A model generated the notes under the pieces. That model saw only the letters and a program-made list of their open reading frames with translations. It was not told where the DNA came from and did no database searches. Both the position numbers and the translations under genes were made by a program. Shown here piece after piece: positions 34,005-46,534 of a stretch of 64,000 nt of DNA (the stretch's first letter is position 1; each line of letters starts with the position of its first letter). Source of the DNA: Brachyhypopomus gauderio (lineage: Eukaryota; Chordata; Actinopteri; Gymnotiformes; Hypopomidae). Where the stretch lies: NCBI RefSeq assembly GCF_052324685.1, contig NC_135213.1, positions 1,422,146 to 1,486,145 on the forward strand, written 5' to 3'.

Positions 34005-34575
34005 GGCTCCGGCCTAGTCTCTGTGTCCATTCAGTGGTCTCAGGTTTGGCTCCATCTTGGTCTCAGTGTCCATTCAGTGGTCTCAGGTATGGCTTCGGCC
34101 TGGTCTCAGTGTCCATTCAGTGGTCTCAGGTATGGCTTCGGCCTGGTCTCAGTATCCATTCAATGCTCTCAGGTTTGGCTCCATCCTGGTCTCAGTGTCC
34201 ATTCAGTGGTCTCCGGTATGGCTTCGGCCTGGTCTCAGTGTCCATTCAGTGGTCTCAGGTATGGCTTCGGCCTGGTCTCAGTGTCCATTCGGTGGTCTCA
34301 GGTATGGCTTCGGCCTGGTCTCAGTATCCATTCAATGGTCTCAGGTTTGGCTCCATCCTGGTCTCAGTGTCCATTCAGTGGTCTCAGGTATGGCTTCGGC
34401 CTGGTCTCAGTGTCCATTCAGTGGTCTTGGGTTTGGCTCCAGCCTGGTCTCAGTCTCCATTCAGTGGTCTCAGCTATGGTTTCGGACTGGTCTCAGTCTC
34501 CATTCAGTGGTCTCAGGTATGGTTTCGGCCTGGTCTCAGTCTCCATTCAGCGGTCTCAGCTATGGCTCTGGCATT
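34005..34575. repeat. 43-bp minisatellite, about 13 copies
   Basis: Unit GGTCTCAGTGTCCATTCAGT then GGTCTCAGGTATGGCTTCGGCCT. All three plus-strand frames are open for 170-220 codons, but since 43 is not a multiple of three each frame merely cycles through the same unit. Not a gene. Confidence 0.95.
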
Positions 34576-34675
34576 GTTGGAATGTAGACCAGCTCTTTGC
34601 ACTTGAGGTTCAGCTGTACATCCTTTCCCACCCATGCTGAGTAATGTTCCTTTTGTGAGAGTTTACTGTTGGCCT

Positions 34676-34676
34676 A

Positions 34677-34713
<37 letters not shown>

Positions 34714-34755
34714 CGTGTGTGTGCGCGCATGTGTGGGTGGGTGTGTGTGTGTACA
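34676..34755. repeat. (TG)n microsatellite
   Basis: Dinucleotide tract with GC interruptions. Confidence 0.9.
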
Positions 34756-35049
34756 CAAAGGAATCCAGGTAAGCCAGACCTATATCTTCAATTACACTGC
34801 CCCCCCCTTGTAACGGTTGACTTGTATCTTGCATCACCTGAAACTCAGGGTGTGTGAGCTTTGTGTGTGTATTCTCTATGTGTTTATGTTCAGCATGTGC
34901 GGGTACATTGTCTAAGCATTTGTGTGAGAAGAATTTTAAGAATTTTAAGTATATATATAAGAATAAGGTTGCATGATGAAAGCTTAGGACATATCTTCAG
35001 CCTTTATCAGCAGTGTCTACAGGAGATGAACGAAACTGTTGACCTGTGG

Positions 35050-35277
35050 GTGACTGTGCCTGTGTGTCCCTGTGTTTGACTGCATGTCCTTGTGTCCTTG
35101 TGTGTCCCTGTGTTTGACTGCATGCCCCTGTGTCCTTGTGTGACCCTATGTGTGACTGCATGTCCTTGTGTGTCCCTGTTTGTAACTGTCTGTCCCTGTG
35201 TCCTTGTGTGTCCCTGTGTGTGACTGTCTGTCCATGTGTCTGTGTGTGTGTATCTGTGTGTGTCTGTGTGTGTCTGT

Positions 35278-35366
<89 letters not shown>

Positions 35367-35370
35367 ACTG
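35050..35370. repeat. TGTCCCTGTGTGTGACTG satellite passing into (TG)n
   Basis: Degenerate units at 35050-35280 merge into a pure TG tract at 35284-35364. Confidence 0.9.
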
Positions 35371-35574
35371 TGTATGACTGTGTGACTGGGAATGACTCTG
35401 TAGGGTGAAAGTTTCTGTGGAATGAAAAGATCAACAAATATAGACAAGTTAGACACCTCATTCCTTACATATTTTTTCAGAACTGAATCGTCTGCATGGT
35501 GTCACTCTTGAGAAAGGCCCGGGGGTCCTGGTCTGCCTTCCACAGGTTTGGCTTTCAGGTTTGGCTTAGCTGAT

Positions 35575-35785
35575 ACTTCAATAACCTTCAGCTACTTCAA
35601 TAACCTTTAGCTACTTCAATAACCTTCAGCTACTTCAATAACCTTTAGCTACTTCAATAACCTTCAGCTACTTCATTAACCTTTAGCTACTTCAATAACC
35701 TTTAGCTACTTCATTAACCTTTAGCTACTTCACTAAACTTCCGCTACTACACTAACTTTCAGCTACTATACTAACTTTCATCCTT
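35575..35785. repeat. 19-bp minisatellite
   Basis: About ten copies of CTTCAATAACCTTTAGCTA. Confidence 0.92.
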
Positions 35786-35789
35786 CAGC

Positions 35790-36830
35790 TGAAGAAAATA
35801 AAACATAATAGGACATAAAGGAAATAAAGAAAAAATTACTTTGCTTTTATAAATGATCATTTAGTAAAACCATTAATGTAAGTCAATTTATTTTCAATTA
35901 CTTACATGTGCGTTTTCTGATTGTCAGTCATATTTTATGTTGTTGGACAGTAACCTGATGTCATGCTGGTCAAGTCCATGAACATGAGAGTTAACATGGT
36001 GATTCAGAACCTTCTGGAGATACTGAAAACTACACTGTAGTTCTGAAATACCTCAAAAGTTCTGAAACTCAATGTTACAAAGGCACAAAAGAATCAGTAA
36101 TAGTCCCTGTTAAAAGCTCCACTGAATTAAAAGTTCCATATCTACTTGTGCCTGGTGTTTCTGTGATTCTTGACTTATCCCCTTTTCTCCTGCTGGAAGT
36201 TGATGACTTATCAGAACACTGTGTTATTGATACCAGATAGCGATAGGCACAAGAACAAACCTCCAGCAATCCAACTGTCTACTAATGGTTGCGGTGGAAA
36301 TCATTATAATAATCACTATGGCTTTTTTAATCTGTTGTTTGGCAGGAAATCTGATGATCAGACAGCTGCTCTCTTGACGAAGCTGCGGTCGTCTCCACAC
36401 CTTGATGTTCACTTATCCTGTGTGTGCTGCAACCGGTCTGAGTCGGTTGTAGTGAGAGTCGTAAAAGTGCTTCAGAAAAACTCCACTTCCATCGCTCCTC
36501 TACCTCAGACGTGGCAGTCACACTGGATGTAGGTCTTCACTTACAAATCTTCGTCGTCATGGTTTGGGAATATAATTTTTTCCCAGGCTGAGATTTTGAA
36601 AATTCTTTGACCTTGAAGCAACATCTGTGGGATTTCTACAATATTGTAACAGTTTTTTTGAATGAATGGATTAAGGACTAATATTTGTCAAGGAGGAGGT
36701 GCTGACCCGAGGGCTCTCACGCTGACCCTTTTCTACATGGTTCTGGTCCAGTATCTCATGGTAATTTACAGCAGTACTGCTGAAGACAAGGGCAGACAAA
36801 GAAAATCATGAGAGAGACATCAAAGCCAAT
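35790..36830. other. Non-coding stretch, nothing recognised
   Basis: A 120-codon plus-strand frame at 36170-36532 has no domain that I recognise and no conserved motif; not called as a gene. Confidence 0.4.
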
Positions 36831-36837
36831 TTAACAG

Positions 36838-36883
36838 TCTGTGTGTGTGTGTGTGTGTGTATGTGTGTGTGTATGTGTGTGTG

Positions 36884-36963
<80 letters not shown>
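36838..36963. repeat. (TG)n microsatellite
   Basis: Long tract; two more follow at 37291-37376 (TG) and 37470-37541 (CA), with an (AG)n tract at 37167-37217. Confidence 0.95.
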
Positions 36964-36965
<2 letters not shown>

Positions 36966-37180
36966 AGTGCTTTCTGTAGTCATGCTAATGCAGGCCCAAC
37001 ACACCCACTCTATATAGAGTCAGTTCCTCACCCCTGTTTTTTCTCTCTATGTCATAACATTTCCTTAGTGAGCTGTGAACAGATCCTGGTTTGCTGGCTT
37101 GGGCTGTGAACTGAGCCAGGCAGATCTGGTACAGACTTACTCACCAGTCTGGAATGTTAGGGAGAATGAGAGAGAGAGAG

Positions 37181-37219
<39 letters not shown>

Positions 37220-37288
37220 GAAGAGAGACAGCGCAACTAAAAAGTTTGTTATCATAGGGAATCTGCAGGAGATTAATTATATACTATA

Positions 37289-37376
<88 letters not shown>

Positions 37377-37468
37377 TAGGAAGTGGGAGATTCCAGCTGT
37401 GTTATTTCCACTTTGGGATGTGTGCCTCAACCTCTGACACAGTTGCAAAACACTCTTAAATCATGCAG

Positions 37469-37543
<75 letters not shown>

Positions 37544-37764
37544 GTTCACAGTTATTCAGAAAGGTTATTCAGATGTTATTCAGCAGTTATTAACAGAATT
37601 TATTCAGAAATCAAGGAAGTTGTTGTGTAAGGCAGATTACACACATACTTTCATGTCTGCTGTAGTTGTAGACACGTCCACAATTACAGGACGGATATTG
37701 GAGAATTAATCACATTATATAGTAATGGAAATATGAAAAGAGAGGAACAAAAGGGTTAACAAAC

Positions 37765-38010
37765 ATTGTTAATACACACAGTCTCCATTAACACACTCAT
37801 AGTATTAATACACACAGTCTCCATTAACACACTCATAGTATTAATACACACAGTCTCCACTAACACACTCATAGTATTATACACACAGTCTCCACTAACA
37901 CAGTCACCATTAATACACACAGTCTGCATTAATACACACAGTCTTCATTATTACACACATAGTATTTCACACAGTCTCCAGTAACACACACATAGCATTA
38001 ATACACACAG
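37765..38010. repeat. 36-bp minisatellite
   Basis: About seven degenerate copies of ATTAATACACACAGTCTCCA then TTAACACACTCATAGT. Confidence 0.88.
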
Positions 38011-38338
38011 TCTCCATTAACACAAAATGTGCATGAATACACACAGTTCCCAGTAACAGTTCCCAGTAACACACAGTTACCAGTAACATGCATGTAATTC
38101 TCAATGCATGTAATTGAGAATTTGGTGGATGTCGTCCACATGGTGCTCAAGCAGATGTTCCCATGGCAATAAGCAGGTTGTGTCTGTGAGGTAAACGAAG
38201 TGATTTCGGTAGAGCATGAGGGATCTGAACTCCATCTAAACCGTGTAAGGAGGAACGGAACTGAGCAATCCTAGCAATCCTCTAAGGCTGGATTCACACT
38301 GCAAGTAAACGAGTCCCAAATTCGATCTTTTTCTCCAC

Positions 38339-38862
38339 ATGTGATATCCATCCATCAATCCATCAATTTTCATCCGCTTATCCGGGTTGCGGGGGCAAAA
38401 GAGCAAAGAGGCCCAGGTTTCCCTCTCCCCAGCCACCTCTTCTAGCTCTTCTGGGAGGATATTGAGGCGTTCCCAGGACAGCCGAGAGATATAATCTCTC
38501 CAGTGTGTCCTGGGTCTTCCCCAGGGTCTCCTCCCAGTTGGACATGTCTGGAGCACCTCCCTAGGGAGGCGCCCAGGTGGCATCCGGACCAGATGTCTGA
38601 ACCACCTCAACTGGCTCCTCTCTACGTGGAGAAGCAGCTCTACTCAGAGTCTCTCCCAGATGACCGAACTCCTCACCTTATCTCTAAAGGAGAGGAGGAC
38701 ACCCTGTGGAGAAAACTCATTTCAGCCACTTGTGTTTGTGATCTCGTTCTTTCGGTCAATACCCAGAGCTCATGACCATAGGTGAGAGCTGGAACATAGA
38801 TTGACCAGTAAATCGAGAGCTTTGCCTTTTGGCTCAGCTCTCTCATCACCACAATGGTCCGT
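38339..38862 (-). mobile_element. RTE/Rex3-like LINE 3' fragment
   Basis: On the minus strand the reading frame ends with VRMPPGRLPREVLQTCPTGR, RDYISRLSWERL and LPEELEEVAGERETWASLL, the C-terminus of a widespread fish LINE, followed by a GATG-repeat tail (plus strand ATCCATCCATCAATCCATCA). 5'-truncated, as is usual for LINE copies. The RTE/Rex3 label rests on the GATG tail. Confidence 0.8.
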
Positions 38863-39639
38863 ATGTGTCAGATTGATCATTTAGATGCATGTGTGAACAG
38901 CAAACAAAACACAATTGAACCTGCCATTTTCCAATTTGCCCCACTTTCATATGTTATTATGATATCTGAAATGTATCCGTTACACAGCAATGCAACTCAG
39001 TCAGAAGAACCGGTTTTGAATTTGAGTTTTACGTCAGGCCAACTCAGCGTGCTAGTGGGTAGGAATGATGGATGACGGCAGTGAGAGAGGTTCAGTGGTA
39101 GGACGAGAAGTTCAGTGGTAGGACAACGAGAAGTTCAGTGGTAGGACAATGAGTGGTGATGATGAAGCTTATACCTGAGGTGCCTAGCTGGGTTACATCT
39201 ATGCCTGTGTCTCTATCTTGTGTGTGTCTGTTAAATGGGCTGTGATGCTCTGTGCTGCTGTGCTAAGCCACCATTTCTGGGAGATAACATTGGTGTTTAA
39301 GGTGATATCCATCCTATGTCTCTCTGCACCTACTCTGCATATCAACAGCCTATGATGCAAAGAAGCACAAATAGACCAATAAATATATAAGTAAATAAAT
39401 AAAAGTCTTGAAGAGAAAGAATTCTTTTAAGGCATCATAATTTGTTTGCTGCTGCTGGCAGGATGGGCAGACACGTCTCTATATTACTTTGAAGTTGTCT
39501 TTAAAATATTTTATTCTCTATTATGCCTGTCTGGCGTTTTACAGTTACTGTGTTCTTCTAACTACATTAATACTTAGAAAATCCCCCACATATAGTAACA
39601 CCGGAAAAAAGCAGAAAGAGGTTAGATATATTTCAAATA

Positions 39640-39700
39640 TTTATTTTCTTAAGAACTTTCAAATAAATAAAACAATATTAATTAAATAAATAATGTTAAA
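39640..39700 (-). promoter_or_regulatory. ier3: AU-rich elements and poly(A) signal of ier3
   Basis: On the minus strand, CATTATTTATTTAAT (39681-39695) and TTATTTATTT (39661-39670) match the UUAUUUAUU destabilising element, followed by AATAAA at 39645-39640. This predicts a 3' UTR of about 490 nt and a short-lived mRNA, as known for immediate-early genes. Confidence 0.7.
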
Positions 39701-40112
39701 TACACATGTACAGCATTATATAACATTTCTTCATCAATTTCAACTAGTGTAAAAGTTCAAAGTTCAAGTATTGCTAGGAGTGATAGAGTTCTGTTCCTCA
39801 AACCGCCGAAGTGACGTCACACCGTCAGTTGCGTCAAAGTCGTGGAGATACTTGTGGAATGCCATATACTTGCCAGTGATGATTTTTTAAAAAGTCAAAA
39901 TACTTCAAGTAAACAACATTAGCCATTCAAGTTTCATTCCAGCGTGTCAAGTTTAGTCCTTCAAATGTCCCGTCAGTTTCAGTTCCACCTTCCACACCAG
40001 ATGCGCTCTTCTCGGGATCCCCGCAGCCTCTTTGTCATTGTCTCTCTCACTCTCAGTCTTTATTTTTCTTTCTCTTTCATTTTTTCGGGGATTCTCCATC
40101 TGCACCTGCTCG

Positions 40113-40694
40113 TCACTGTTCGCTGCCCAGTGTGTGGTACACCGGATAGAGGAGCGCGACCACGTAGCCGTTTCTCCGGCTCTGCTGCCGCGCGGCTCTG
40201 ACGTCTTCCTCCCAGCTCGCGCTCGGGCACGTGGCGTTCAGCCACGGGCTCCACGAGGTCAGAGCGGCGTCCTCGCGACAGCCGGTCATCTGCCTCACGC
40301 GCTCTTCCGCCGACTGGAACGGGAGGACGTTGTAGAGCGTGAAGGACGCGTCCTCGCGGGGCAGATCCGCGTGGACGTCTGCGGCGCGCTGCGCGTCCAC
40401 AGCTCCCTCTTCCGTGTAGATCTGCACGAGGACCACCAGGCACAGCGCGAGCAGCCACCGCTTGGCAGGGCTCTTCTCGGCCGGCGGGAGGTACTTGCGG
40501 ACATTGGACGGGTACATGACCCGGGTGATCTTTTTTCGCGGTCGGACGGGTGCTGCACGCTGCGCTTGAGCTGGCAACTGGTCGAACGTGAAAACCTCCG
40601 GCTCCGTGTTTTTCCGCGGCATCGGTTTGTACTCAAACGCACCGAAGTTCTTTGTCGGTACCGACAGACTCAGAGTGTTGGACCGGGTGTACAT
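40113..40694 (-). CDS. ier3: Immediate early response 3 (IER3/IEX-1)
   Basis: Stress- and growth-factor-induced regulator of survival signalling, a small single-pass membrane protein in mammals. The intronless frame of 193 residues (human 156) starts at the first ATG after the TATA box (MYTRSNT). It holds the family blocks in order: EVFTFDQLP at 33-41, a basic patch, RVMYPSNVRKYLP at 58-70, PAKR, a hydrophobic anchor at about 79-92 (WLLALCLVVLVQI) and YTEEG. The longer C-terminal part (98-193) is not conserved with mammals as far as I can tell. Human IER3 sits beside DDR1, so the linkage to a DDR gene here supports the call. TATA box, short leader and AU-rich 3' end fit immediate-early control. 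Confidence 0.88.
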   Translation of the reverse strand: MYTRSNTLSLSVPTKNFGAFEYKPMPRKNTEPEVFTFDQLPAQAQRAAPVRPRKKITRVMYPSNVRKYLPPAEKSPAKRWLLALCLVVLVQIYTEEGAVDAQRAADVHADLPREDASFTLYNVLPFQSAEERVRQMTGCREDAALTSWSPWLNATCPSASWEEDVRAARQQSRRNGYVVALLYPVYHTLGSEQ

Positions 40695-40778
40695 GTTCGT
40701 CTTGTTCTCGTGTTCTCTCCCGTGTTCTTTCACTGTTAAGCTCTCGCTAGTTCAGTGACTGGCTCTAACTTGAGTGGC

Positions 40779-40786
40779 CTTTTATA
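40779..40786 (-). promoter_or_regulatory. ier3: TATA box of ier3
   Basis: TATAAAAG on the minus strand, about 85 bp before the start codon, predicting transcription from about 40750. Just upstream lie GGCGTGGGTG (EGR/KLF-like) and GGGGAGTGG. Confidence 0.75.
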
Positions 40787-40959
40787 CCTTACCCTTAGAG
40801 ACACCCACGCCACAAACCACTCCCCTGAATGATACAACACTCGCATTGCTTAAGACGGTGAACCCCGTGGAAATCGTTTTGAGGTGGTTTTTACTCGGAA
40901 GTTTTCACGATAAGCAAAAAAAAAAATCCTTGCTGACATTGCACATGATTGTAATGTGA

Positions 40960-43900
40960 TAGGGCTATTGTATTTTAAGTATAACAATTCATAACTAAGG
41001 TTATTATTGTACTTAAAATATGCACATACATTTTTGTATGTGTATATGATTTTCGATACTTGATACAAAGTGTTACACAGAGGTTTCCTGGGTACCAATT
41101 TTCTATAATGTACATGATGATAAACGAATACGCTTGGGGAACAACAATATGAAGAATAATATATACAAGAAATTCAAAACACTGATAGACACAGCATGCA
41201 AAAGTGCACAAGAAACGGGTATTTTTGTAAATCTTTGTTGACAAGTGCAGTAAAAAGTGACAAATGAAATGAATTTAAAAGGTTGGATCCAGTCATACAG
41301 CTACTTATGTACACCAGATCTACCAAAGCACAACAACAAACTTCTGTTATATGTTTATATTTCAAACACAGCGACACTGTTAGAGAAGAGCGTATGTCTG
41401 TTTCTCTATCTCCATATGCCTATATGTCTCTAAATGTCTGTCTCTATGTCTGTCTCTCTGCCTCCACTTGTCTGTCTCTCTGTTTCTGTCTATCAGCAAG
41501 TCTGTGAATGTCTTCCTCTACATCAGATTGTTAGATCCTGGGTTCCCAGGGCATGCTGGGACATGTCTGTGGAGGCGTGGGCTCAGTCACGTCCACCTCT
41601 CTTTCTCCAGTGTGCTCCAGGGTGGTGTGATCACAGCGAGGGTTCAGGGCTCCAACGCGATCACGAGTGTGTGTGAACTGTGAGAACCGGGCCTGGCAAG
41701 GCCAGGGAACCATCCAGGACCAGATGCACCCATATGGGGGAGATGAGGAGGAGAGACCCGCAAGTTCATCATGAGCGGTTCTGATGCTCCACGTGCCACA
41801 GTGTGCTACGTAAAGGCACAGTGAGACCGCCCCAGCCCAGCCATGTCATTCTTGCAGACGCACACATGGGTGGCCCAGCCACCAGTTCAGTGCGTGTGCG
41901 TAGCGGTGTCCAATCAGCAGTGAGGTGTTTGCGTTCCTGACCCCTTTGATCTGAGGATGATGACTCTGGTGCATGGAATGCCACCACGGCTATTCCAGCT
42001 CCGCCCTCAGCAGACACATGTGAGGGCAACCTCAGGAATTGCCTGAATGGATGTGTTGTGTGTCACCTTGCTAAGATTCACACACATGCACACACAGAGA
42101 TTCTGATGCTGGGTGTCTGGGTGTGGGCGGTGATGTCTGGGTGGTGGATGGCTCAGTCTAATGGCAAAAGCATCTGAATTAGCACTACCTCTTAGCGCTG
42201 GCTGTTAAGATAAGATAAGAAAAGATAGCACTTTATGGATCCCAAAGGAAATAGCAGTTAACGCTACTTGTTAGCACTACCTGTTAGCACTGGCTGTTAG
42301 CTCTACCTATTAGCGCTGGCTGTTAGCACTACCTGTCAGTGCCAGCTGTTAGTTGTACCTGTTAGCAGGGCATCCTGATACTGGCTGACAAAACCTGGTA
42401 GGAATGTGCGCAATGTACTATGGAAAGAATGTACATGGCAGTCCATGACTACAGCGTTCCAGAGCCACATGCTCAGGGCCATGTGTGGGACTGTTCGTTC
42501 TCACGGTGACAGGCAGGAGAGCTTCACGGAACCAACACGGTCCTGCACCTCAGCTCACCTCAGTACGGAGGACCTGCAACCCACAAGCTCTCTCCCAGCT
42601 CCAGAGCCTGCTTCCGGAACCCCGGCTCCCAGTTGGGAATTCTAGAGTTCCAGATAAAGGTGTTTCTGTTACAGTAAAGCTGAGTTTTGTGGGTCCAGTG
42701 AGGAGTCCAGAACCACGCTGCAGTGTCTTCTGGGTTCAGGCACGTTAGCAGCGGTTGTGGTAGACGTGTTTGGGGAGGCAGAGCGACAGGCACTGGCAGC
42801 GGTATCGCTAATGGGAAGTGGGTCATGGTTTCCATTGAAGCGTCTTTCATCTCTGACGTGTGCATCCATCTGAGAGACGACGTGCAGTTTATCACACACC
42901 AAATGAGCAGCATCATTCAGCAGGCAGGACTCCTAAAACCTTATTACTCACTGCTCCTGTCCCGCTTGAAAAGCAAAACTATAAACCTGCCTTTTATTGC
43001 TGATAAATTAATTTATTGCTTCTCTTATAAAACAAAACGTCACTCGAGCAAAACGTCAATCAGCAACTGAAACTAAAACCAACGATGTCACTAACTAGTT
43101 AGCATTGCAATGGATCATTCATATGTTGACCTTTCCCATAATGAACAAGCCCCTACAATATTCTGAAAAAGCTGAATCTTGAAATAATCTTAAACATTTT
43201 TTAGATGGTTCTACAGTGAACAGAGGTAACACATGCATATATTTCTGTCCAAGTAGATCACAGGTAAGAGAAGAAAGAGATACAGAAATAGTTACAGAAA
43301 TAGATACAGAAATAGTTGCTCAACCTTAAAATAACTCTGTGAGGTATTAGCATTGTCTGGCTTTAAGAGCATACATGAAAGTGGATTAAGGATCTGGAGC
43401 ATTTTTTGAGGGTGATTACAAAGTCTGACCTTTGGAGAACAGGTAACCATCGTCAGTGAGGGCGTGGCCAGTGCCAGTGAAAGACATTTCCAGCGTCACT
43501 GGTAGCAGAACACCAACAGGCTTTGTTAACAGGGCTTAGCTTCCAAAAGTCTTTAGTTACGAGTCTCAGGTTTCCTTTGATCATGTTACTCACCTGTGTT
43601 TAATACTTTTAATAAATGCACTTTTCCCACACTCACTCACATGCAAACACACCCACATGCACGCTCACATAAACACAGGGACGGACGCACACTCGCATAA
43701 ACACAGCTGCATACACACATATGCAATCACACTCACATGCACACTTTGTGAAACACAAAAACCAGTGCACCTCTCTTGGCTAAAAATAGCAGGACATTTA
43801 CAGAATGTGAACAATTCCTTCCCTCGTTCATGTTTAGGTCACGGTCACAGTGCTCCCTTGTGTTCCACAGCACCATTCCACATTCACGTGTCCTAGTTCT

Positions 43901-45206
43901 GAACTGTCTAAACAATAAATTGCACAAGTTGCAATAATGAAATATTCTTAAAATAAACCCAAAGGTATTTTACCAGACAAATCCTTGCAGTAGTTTACAT
44001 TAGTATGTTTAATACATTATGGTGGCACATGTGGTTCACTGACCTCTGTTGATCACATTACATTGTCCTATTGATTATTCAATATTTTCAAATCATAATG
44101 TTTAGTTGGGTAATAGCTCCCATATTGATCAATTAGTTAGGTACTAACTTTGTTCACAGTTGGCCATAGATTTTTTTAGACCCTAACTGTCAAAAACAGA
44201 ATAGTGTCTACTAAATGTTGGCTCCAGTGAACATAGATGCTACTACTGTTAACAGGTTACCACCAAACTACACACCACGACAATATTACTGTCTAAACAC
44301 TCTCACTGGTGACATTACTGAATCAGATAACATCTGAACACTCTTGTAATGTTTCTGAACACTCTCGCACATTACATACCAATTAACATTATCCGACTAA
44401 CTAATCTCAATATTTTTTTTTATAGCAAAGTTAAGACTGGATAAAGTAAGGACTCTGTAAAGACTGGGATCTATATCTCTATATCTAGAACTCTACATCT
44501 AGATGTCTAGATCGCTCTGCCAAATGCTGCATGTCTAAATGCACAACTGAATTTCTGGCTTTTAAATGAAGGGAAGACATTCACATGTGTAGAGGCTCAA
44601 TTTTATTAGGTGTACTTTGTGATAATAGCAAATTTATTGTTTAAAATATATATCCATTTCAGCTGAATGCATAAAAGCAGTTGTGGGTTATAGTGGGGAA
44701 TAATGGATTATAGAGGATAATAAGGAGTTATAGAGGGTTATAGTGGTGTATAGACGGGTATAAGGGATTATAGAGGATAATAAGGGGTTATAGAGGGTTA
44801 TAGTGGGGTATAGGATGTTAAACAGCTATTATTAAGGCAGCAGTAACAGGATCTCGGATAAGTTACTTCCTGAATTCATTGACCTGTGAAATATTTTCCT
44901 GTTGCCCCCATGTCAAGTGTGTTTCTCTAGAAGACATGGCATGGCCTTTGTAGTCGATACCTCGTAGGTCAGGAGAATAAGGCTCACTGAAGCCCTCCAC
45001 CCGCTGCCCTGCGTAGGTGGAGGGGTGAGTGATGTCATTTCTCAGGGATGGTCTGGGTGTGTGTGATAAGAGTTGCTATGCCATATGACAAACAAATATG
45101 TACAGTGATAGGTAAGTGTGACAGAGGTGATGATGGTGTTGGTGATGAAGAAGTTGCTCTCATTTCCACAGCAAACAAAAGGTGAGAGAGAGAACACTCC
45201 CATACA

Positions 45207-45244
<38 letters not shown>

Positions 45245-45340
45245 CTTTGAAAGTGTAATGCTAGGAGGACTAGGGGCAGGTGTTTTGTTTGTCTGCTGTG
45301 ACGCAATGCAGATGATATAGGTGTTCTCCATGCTGCAGTG
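40960..45340. other. Intergenic stretch, no gene recognised
   Basis: Non-coding on both strands. It contains a GTTAGCACTACCTGTTAGC repeat at 42190-42370, a short LINE-like AAGATAAGATAAGAAAAGAT string near 42208, GGATTATAGAGGATAATAAG units at 44690-44815, and small CA tracts. Frames of 60-120 codons carry no known domain. Confidence 0.5.
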
Positions 45341-45604
45341 GCAGTGCAGTTTTCCGGCTTCCTGCTTCCTGTTTCACGACGCACGGCAGCACGCTCGCAC
45401 GCAAACGCCGATTCACTATCAAATTAGCATAGCTTAGCTATAGCCTAATACACTTACATTAAACACTACGATTCTAAATCAGTGTAATACATTTACCGAC
45501 ATCTAATTATTTTATCTAATTTCCGTTCCCTCCTTCTGTTCTCTCCCTCTGTTCTCTCCCTCTGTTTCTCTCTTTCTCCCTCTGTTTGGTCCCCCCTGTT
45601 TTTC

Positions 45605-46465
45605 ATGGCTACCGCGGAGGAACGGGCTCTCGTCAAGCTCGGCTCGGAGCTGGAGAAGTTGGGTCGACAGATCGAACGTCTTCTGGAGAAGCAAGCGGAG
45701 CTCACCCAGGAGAAGACCAGGCTCGAGGCCGCCCGCGACGCTGCCTACTCGGCCGTCTCCACTCCCTCGTCACGGCGGCTCAGCGCGACCGCCATCTTGA
45801 CCCGTGCTCCAGGCTGGGAGCGCCAGCGAGGACGCGGAAGGCAGCCGGCGTCGTCACCCCTACCTCAGCCGGACTTCTCCTCTGCGAACCCGTTCGAGGT
45901 GCTCAGCTCCGGGTCCTCCACCTCGCCCTCACCAGCGCCGGCACCAAAGAAGAATAAAGGCGGTATCCTCGTTATCGGCGACTCGATTACACGACACTTG
46001 AAGGTCGATCTGCCAGGGTCAAAGAGAAACCCCACTGTGTCCTGTTTTCCAGGCGCTCGTGTCCTGGACGTGGCCAGGCGGCTTCCCTCGGCGCTGAAGC
46101 AGCGAGATGACTTCGGCACCGTCGTCCTTCACGTGGGGGCTGTCGACACCTTCGCCCGGCGCAGCGAGATCCTGAAGGACCACTACCGCTCGCTTCTGGA
46201 CACCGCACGGAAGAAGACGTCGGCCAGGCTTGTTGTCTCCGGTCCGCTTCCAACATTCCGGCGAGGGTGCGAGTTGTTTAGCCGTCTTTTCTGTCTCCAC
46301 AGCTGGCTCCGGGACACCTGTGGCAGCGTCGGCGTGGACTACGTCGACAACTGGGAGAGTTTCCGTGAGCGTCCGTCACTCTACCGCCGAGATGGACTTC
46401 ACCCCAGTCGCCTAGGCTCGGCAGTCCTCTCCCGGAACATCGAGGACGTGCTACGCCGAGCCTGA
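45605..46465 (+). CDS. LINE ORF1, SGNH/GDSL esterase-type protein
   Basis: 286 residues from the ATG at 45605. An N-terminal coiled coil (about 8-50, LVKLGSELEKLGRQIERLLE) precedes a basic Ser/Pro linker and an SGNH hydrolase fold: block I GGILVIGDSITRHL (about 119-132, Ser nucleophile), VVLHVGAVDTF (block III position, usually GxND, here AVD), and DGLHPS near 265 (catalytic Asp and His). Esterase-type ORF1 proteins are typical of the CR1/L2 group and are thought to act in RNA or membrane binding. Codon use is GC-rich, unlike the AT-rich ORF2. Confidence 0.9.
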   Translation: MATAEERALVKLGSELEKLGRQIERLLEKQAELTQEKTRLEAARDAAYSAVSTPSSRRLSATAILTRAPGWERQRGRGRQPASSPLPQPDFSSANPFEVLSSGSSTSPSPAPAPKKNKGGILVIGDSITRHLKVDLPGSKRNPTVSCFPGARVLDVARRLPSALKQRDDFGTVVLHVGAVDTFARRSEILKDHYRSLLDTARKKTSARLVVSGPLPTFRRGCELFSRLFCLHSWLRDTCGSVGVDYVDNWESFRERPSLYRRDGLHPSRLGSAVLSRNIEDVLRRA

Positions 46466-46534
46466 CCAGCCACAACAAACCACGCAAATCAGCTAAGTAG
46501 AACTTACTTCCCTAACTACCAAACCATTGAGACT

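Noticed and set aside
34005-34606. Three overlapping plus-strand frames of 170-220 codons
   Set aside because: They all lie in the 43-bp minisatellite and repeat the same unit in rotated frames.
46464-46534. ORF1-ORF2 fusion by readthrough in the LINE
   Set aside because: The frames coincide, but three stops lie between, so simple readthrough is unlikely; re-initiation or another start is more plausible.
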